Origin: Acidobacteriota bacterium
Lineage (GTDB): Bacteria; Acidobacteriota; Vicinamibacteria; Vicinamibacterales; UBA2999
Length of the DNA stretch: 48,611 nt
NCBI GenBank assembly: GCA_030650395.1
Contig: JAUSDY010000080.1
Span: forward strand, 1-48,611
Reading direction: 5' to 3'
Within the stretch, counting starts at the first letter, position 1. Every line of letters begins with the position of its first letter. Position numbers and translations under genes: made by a program. The notes under the pieces are model-generated. The model had not been told where the DNA came from. It worked only from the letters and a program-made list of their open reading frames with translations, and did no database searches. Of this stretch, positions 44,240 to 48,611 are shown one piece after another.

Positions 44240-46748
44240 ATGGCATTGGCTGCCGGCACACGGCTCGGCGCCTACGAGATCATCGCTCTTTTGGGCGCGG
44301 GCGGCATGGGCGAAGTCTACCGGGCGCGCGATGCCACACTCGGCCGCGACGTCGCGATCAAGGTGCTACCCGAGTTGTTCGCAGGCAACGCCGACCGGTT
44401 GGCGCGTTTCACGCGCGAAGCCCGGACCCTCGCGTCGCTGAACCATCCGAACATCGCGCAGATTCACGGTCTCGAAGAATATGGCGGCGTCCGCGCGCTC
44501 GTGATGGAGCTGGTCGAAGGCGACGATCTGTCCCAGCGGATCGCGCGTGGCGCGATCACGCTCGACGAAGCGCTGCCGATCGCGAAGCACGACGGTCGAG
44601 GCCGGCGGCGAGCCGGCGCCGACGATCACCTCCCCGGCGATGATGGCCAGCGCCGGCGTGATCCTGGGCACCGCGGCCTACATGAGCCCGGAGCAGGCAC
44701 GAGGCCATCCGGTCGACCGCCGCACGGATGTCTGGTCGTTCGGCTGCGTGCTCTTCGAGATGCTCGCGGGTCGGCGCTGCTTCGCACACGCCGATTCGAC
44801 CTCCGACGCGATTGCGGCGATTCTGAGTCAGGAGCCGGACTGGCACGCTCTGCCCGCGGCAACGCCCGAACCGATCAGGCGCTTGCTGCGCCGGTGCCTG
44901 AAGAAGCCGACGGCCGAGCGGCTCCATCACCTGGCCGATGCCCGCATCGAGATCGACGAGGCGATGGCCGAGCCTCGGGGCGTGTCCACCGGGCATCGAC
45001 GATCGGCGCGCGCGCGAATCGTCCGCATGATCCCGTGGGCGGCGGCAGCGGCGTGTGCGATCCTCGCGCTCGGTCTCGGCCTCCGGCTCCGAACCTACGA
45101 GCCGGATCGAAGCGAGCGGCCACTCGCCCAGTTCGAGATGAGCCTGCCCCCGGGTGTCGAGGTCTACCAGGGATCGAGCCAGGCAATGGCTTTCTCTCCG
45201 GATGGCACCCACGTGGCGTTCGTGGGCAACCTCAACGGTCTGCGGCACGTCTACGTGCGCGACCTGGGTCGGCTCGACGCGGTCGCAATCCGCGGCAGTG
45301 AGAACGCGCTCTCGTGTTTTTTCTCTCCGGCAGGCGACGCAGTGGGATTCGTCACGGACTTCGGTGTCCACAAGGTGTCGCTGCGAGACCTGCAGGTCAC
45401 GCTCTTAGCCCCCTATGCCCTGAACAGAAGCGGTGGCACGTGGGGCTCCGATGGTCGCGTGACGTTTACCCGCAACGATGGCCTGTGGCAAGTTCCATCC
45501 GCGGGCGGAAAGCCAACGCAGCTCACAACCCTGGCGGCCGGCGAAAGCCTGCACGCGTGGCCGGCGGTGGTGAATGACGGCAAGACGATCCTGTTCACGT
45601 CGGTACCGAGCAGCGGCGTCCAGCGCGCGCGCGTCGAAGCCGTCGCGGTCGACACCGGCAAGAGGCAGGTGCTGATCGAGGGCGCGAGGTTCCCGCGTCA
45701 CACGTCCAGCGGACATCTCGTGTTTTACCGCGACGGTGGGTTGTACGCGGTGCCGTTCGACGCGGCCCGGCTGACCATGACCGGTCAGCCGATTGAGGTG
45801 ACCGCGGCGGTCGAACAAGACTCCTCAGGCGCGCCGCTCGCCGAGCTGTCGAGCGCGGGCTCACTGGTTTACCAACGCGCGGGCGTAGCATCAGGGCGGC
45901 TGGTGTGGGTCTCGCGTCAAGGCATCGAGCAATCCTTGACCGATGTTCCGCGCGCATATCTGAGCCCGCACCTATCGGCCGACAACCGTCGCATCGTCGT
46001 CGGCGTCGGGAGCGACCTCTGGATTCAGGATACGCTTCGTTCGACGTTCACGAGGCTGACGTCTCAACAGGCCGCCTCCTATCCCGTGTGGACGCCGGAC
46101 GGAAAGCAGATTGTCTTTCGAACGCCCACCGGGTTGCGCTCAATCGAAACGGATGGGAGCGGCCGTTCACGGACGATTGCCGGGACGACATCCGGCGATT
46201 TCCCCAGCGCAGTCTCACCGGACGGCGCAACGCTGGCGACGGCACGCCGAACCACGGACGGCCCCGCCGACGTTTACGTGCTCTCGCTCGCCGGCGATTC
46301 CACGCCGCGTGCGCTCGTCACGGGTCCAGCCTTCGAGGGTGGCCCGCAGTTTTCTCCAGACGGCGGTTGGATGGCCTACGTGTCCAGCGAGTCGGGCCAG
46401 TTTCAGGTGTATCTCCGTCGCTATCCCGGTCCCGACAGCCGATGGCAGGTGTCAACTGACGGCGGAACCTCTCCACTCTGGAATCACACTGGTAAAGAGC
46501 TGTTCTATCGTAACGGGAACAAGATGATGGCGGTCTCGGTCTCGACGACGCCCGACGTGAAACTTGCGACGCCGCGGGTCCTCTTCGAGCAGCGCTACTC
46601 GTACGGCGGCACCATCGCCCTGACAAACTACGACGTCAGCGCCGACGGACAGCGCTTCCTCATGGTGAAGCGTGAATCGGGTGTCGCATATCTGAACGTC
46701 GTGCTGAACTGGTTCTCCGAGCTCACGCGACTCGCGCCGATTCAGTAA
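44240..46748 (+). pseudogene. PD40 Ser/Thr kinase missing its catalytic loop and DFG
   Basis: The N-lobe is normal to residue ~115: [14 protein letters not shown] lysine, [12 protein letters not shown] and LDEALPIAK. The sequence then jumps, with a frame change near 44585-44600, to VEAGGEPAPTITSPAMM and GTAAYMSPEQARG. Compared with the paralogue at 14.8 kb about 50 residues are missing, including HRDLKPAN and DFG. The rest (transmembrane helix near nt 45030-45090 and PD40 propeller to 46748) is open in one frame. It cannot be an active kinase; the downstream frame could in principle still make a propeller protein but has no obvious start signal. Confidence 0.85.
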
Positions 46749-46785
46749 CCTCTCGCTCGAGCCCCTTAACAGGAGGCTAGGAGAT

Positions 46786-46820
46786 CAGGAGGACATTCTT
46801 CTTCTGATGTCGTGCTCCTG
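46786..46820 (+). terminator. Possible terminator hairpin after the kinase pseudogene
   Basis: CAGGAG-GACAT pairs with ATGTC-(gtg)-CTCCTG around a pyrimidine-rich loop, followed by CCTTTTCC. The bulge and weak T-tract make it only a candidate. Confidence 0.3.
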
Positions 46821-46895
46821 CCTTTTCCTATCGGCCGAGTCCTCCTTTGTGACCGCGTGCGTAGAGACGCTAACCGTCGGAACGTGCCGCTGCCC

Positions 46896-46901
46896 TATAA
46901 T
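46896..46901 (+). promoter_or_regulatory. TATAAT -10 candidate upstream of the sugar dehydrogenase
   Basis: Part of the 17-mer shared with the kinase promoter at 44216. Here it lies 71 nt before the ATG at 46973, giving a leader of about 65 nt. No good -35. Confidence 0.4.
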
Positions 46902-46972
46902 CCGGCACTACCCACGCACTGCGTTCGAGGAGCTGAAGGCCAGGGTGGAGTAACCAGCATTTGGGGGAGTTC

Positions 46973-48478
46973 ATGCGCAAACAGATGCCGCTCGTCATCG
47001 TCATGCTTCTCGCGCTCGGGACCGCTCGCGCGATGCACGGGCAGATCGCCAACCCGATTCCGGCGCCGATCCAGAAACGCGGCCTGATGGTCGAGATCCG
47101 GGATGTCGTGCGCCTCCCGGAGACCCGTGGTCTGCGTCCGGCCGATCAGGACGTGTCGCCGGCCGGCTGGGCGCGGATCAGTTACGTCCGCGACCTTCCG
47201 GACGGCCGCCGCTTCGCCAACGACTCACGCGGCCTGCTGTATCTGCTCGACCGCAACAACCAGCCGTCGGTGTATGCCGACGTCGCCGCCTCCTTTCCGT
47301 TCGCCGTCTACAACCGGCTCGAGAGCGGGTTCATCGGATTCGTCTTCCACCCGGACTTCGCGCGCAACGGCTTGCTCTACACGGTGCACAGCGAGCGGGC
47401 CGCGGGCAACCCCGCGACGCCCAACTTCATCCCGCCGGGATTCACGCCGGCGGATGTGACCTACCACAACGTCATCACGGAGTGGCGCGCGACCAACCCG
47501 GCGGCCAACACGTTCGAGGGCACGAGGCGCGAGCTGCTGCGCGTCGCCCACGTCGTCAACAACCTCACCCACCCGTTCGGTGCGGTCGAGTTCAACCCGA
47601 CGGCGAAGCCCGGTGCGACCGACTATAGCCTGCTGTACACGAGCGGCAGCGACCTCGGGTTCAGCAACGGCGGCGGACCGCACGCGGGCAATCCCGGCCA
47701 GACGCAGCGCCTCGACTCGGTCATCGGCGCCATCCTGCGCCTCGATCCCCGCAGTCCCTCGGTCACGGGCGGCGTGAAGGGACTCGGGGACTACACGATT
47801 CCGTCGACCAACAAATTCGCCGCGGACGGCGACCCGAAGACGCTGGGCGAGATCTACGCCTACGGCTTCCGCAACGCCCACCGCCTGTCATGGGACCCGA
47901 CCGACGGCACCATGTTCGCGGCGGACATCGGGATGAACCACATCGAGGAGATCAACATCGTCCGTAACGGCGAGAACTACGGCTGGATGAAGCGGGAGGG
48001 GTTCTGGGAAAACGGCATGACGAGGCCCGGCGGCGCCCTCAACCAGTTGTTCCCGCTGCCGGCGGACGTCATGGACGGGCGCCAAAAGGACGGCTTCACC
48101 TATCCGGTAGTCATGTACGACCACAACGACGGACAGGCCGTGAGCGGCGGGTTCGCGTACTACGGGCTCATCGCCGCGCTCCGCGGCAAGTTCGTCTTCG
48201 GCGACATCGTGCGGGGACGCCTGTTCGCGGCCGACCTGGCCGCGCTGAAGAAGGCCGATGACGGCATTCCCCAGACGGTGGCGCCCGTCGAGGAGATCCA
48301 ACTCTACGTGCGGGGTGCGGGTGGCGGCCGCATCTACGTGACGTTGCGAGAGCTCACGGAGCAGACGATGGGCGCGACCATGGCCCGCGCCGACCTGCAC
48401 ATCAGCCGCAGCGGCGACGGCGAGCTCTTCATCACGTCGAGGCAGGACGGTGTGATCCGAATGCTCGTTCCGGACTAG
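46973..48478 (+). CDS. Exported glucose/sorbosone dehydrogenase-like (PQQ-type) beta-propeller
   Basis: 501 residues from ATG 46973 (GGGGGAG just upstream), with a signal peptide (PLVIVMLLALGTARAMHGQ). The glucose/sorbosone dehydrogenase fold is seen in ESGFIGFVFHPDFARNGLLY, GAILRLDPRSPS, EIYAYGFRNAHRLSWDP, ADIGMNHIEEINIVRNGENYGW and SGGFAYYG. Such proteins oxidise sugars with PQQ in the periplasm; no PQQ biosynthesis genes are in the window. Length is normal. Transcribed alone. Confidence 0.88.
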   Translation: MRKQMPLVIVMLLALGTARAMHGQIANPIPAPIQKRGLMVEIRDVVRLPETRGLRPADQDVSPAGWARISYVRDLPDGRRFANDSRGLLYLLDRNNQPSVYADVAASFPFAVYNRLESGFIGFVFHPDFARNGLLYTVHSERAAGNPATPNFIPPGFTPADVTYHNVITEWRATNPAANTFEGTRRELLRVAHVVNNLTHPFGAVEFNPTAKPGATDYSLLYTSGSDLGFSNGGGPHAGNPGQTQRLDSVIGAILRLDPRSPSVTGGVKGLGDYTIPSTNKFAADGDPKTLGEIYAYGFRNAHRLSWDPTDGTMFAADIGMNHIEEINIVRNGENYGWMKREGFWENGMTRPGGALNQLFPLPADVMDGRQKDGFTYPVVMYDHNDGQAVSGGFAYYGLIAALRGKFVFGDIVRGRLFAADLAALKKADDGIPQTVAPVEEIQLYVRGAGGGRIYVTLRELTEQTMGATMARADLHISRSGDGELFITSRQDGVIRMLVPD

Positions 48479-48490
48479 TACATCGTCCGA

Positions 48491-48611
48491 TTAGTGCTTT
48501 GTAGTATTCGCGGGCCGACGGCGCCGCTTCCGCTTGGGGGGATGCGCCGCCTGATAGGCTTTCGTGGCCGCGATGATGCGTTGGAGCTTCTCGGGGCCCT
48601 TGGTCCACGTG
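48491..48611 (-). CDS. C-terminal part of an unidentified gene, cut by the window edge
   Basis: The minus strand reads 39 residues to a TAA at 48491: TWTKGPEKLQRIIAATKAYQ, then a strongly basic tail (KRKRRRR). Stop position and basic composition are clear, but the family is not. It converges on the sugar dehydrogenase gene. Confidence 0.45.
   Translation of the reverse strand, partial: TWTKGPEKLQRIIAATKAYQAAHPPKRKRRRRPANTTKH

Larger units (their letters stand above)
46768..46906. repeat. Collapsed copy of the 43.67-44.23 kb region
   Basis: Collinear short matches to the region before the kinase pseudogene: CAGGAG-rich hairpin, CGGCCGA, GTCCTCCyTGTGACyGCGTG, CTAACCGyCGGAwCGTGCC and finally CTGCCCTATAATCCGGC. 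The two small membrane genes between these matches are absent. It looks like a duplicated segment later reduced to its edges. Confidence 0.6.

Overview
The window is a high-GC bacterial chromosome segment, most likely from Acidobacteriota, class Vicinamibacteria or a close relative. This is inferred from gene content: three Ser/Thr kinases carrying PD40 propellers, an Oar-like TonB-dependent receptor with a carboxypeptidase-regulatory domain, a DUF1549/DUF1553 plus DUF1501 pair, two Npt1/Npt2-type carriers fused to HEAT repeats, and many short intergenic palindromes. I found no rRNA, tRNA, CRISPR array or complete insertion sequence.

Layout. 0-6.5 kb, all on +: a secreted S8 protease ending in six ILIWGD hexapeptides, a nine-codon ORF (MSRLIIWGE) with a strong Shine-Dalgarno, a membrane HD-GYP/GAF protein, and a TPR-sigma54 activator. 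6.7-8.2 kb: a small HTH protein, a hypothetical protein, an intradiol dioxygenase remnant and a GNAT acetyltransferase. 8.2-11.4 kb: CsbD-like protein, class A beta-lactamase-like enzyme, Phd/VapC toxin-antitoxin pair, Tat-exported glycosylasparaginase. 11.5-17.6 kb: an intact PD40 kinase on -, a conserved hypothetical, and a frameshifted PD40 kinase on +. 17.6-22.6 kb, on -: SnoaL-like protein, DUF1549/1553, DUF1501 and a SUMF1-domain protein in a probable operon. 22.7-26.5 kb: NHL propeller, a sulfatase pseudogene with an internal deletion, a P1/DmpA-type peptidase and a small hypothetical. 26.5-33.2 kb, on -: a tightly spaced set of a DapB-like dehydrogenase, a CxxCH protein, a CapA-like protein and the TonB receptor. 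33.3-36.4 kb: M1 metallopeptidase and a membrane protein. 36.5-43.0 kb: a divergent pair of Npt-HEAT carriers. 43-48.6 kb: DUF6265 protein, two very small membrane proteins, a kinase pseudogene that has lost its catalytic loop, a sugar dehydrogenase and the end of an unidentified gene. No stretch above 300 bases lacks an annotated gene or remnant.

The best candidate for something undescribed is the 1.4-6.5 kb block. A protease tail made of tandem ILIWGD units is followed by a separate tiny ORF spelling almost the same motif, and then by an HD-GYP membrane protein and a TPR-containing sigma54 activator. A peptide-based signalling or processing module is a testable hypothesis, not a demonstrated function. 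The main alternative is that the tiny ORF is the last repeat of the protease, cut off by an in-frame amber codon.

A second theme is short tandem repeats and palindromes that sit exactly on gene boundaries: heptamers abutting a start codon, decamers containing a start codon, 13-nt palindrome pairs bridging stop codons, and a repeat family expanded in frame inside a coding gene. A third is gene decay: two broken kinases, a deleted sulfatase, dioxygenase and integrase remnants. Some frameshifts could be sequence errors; the internal deletions are harder to explain that way.
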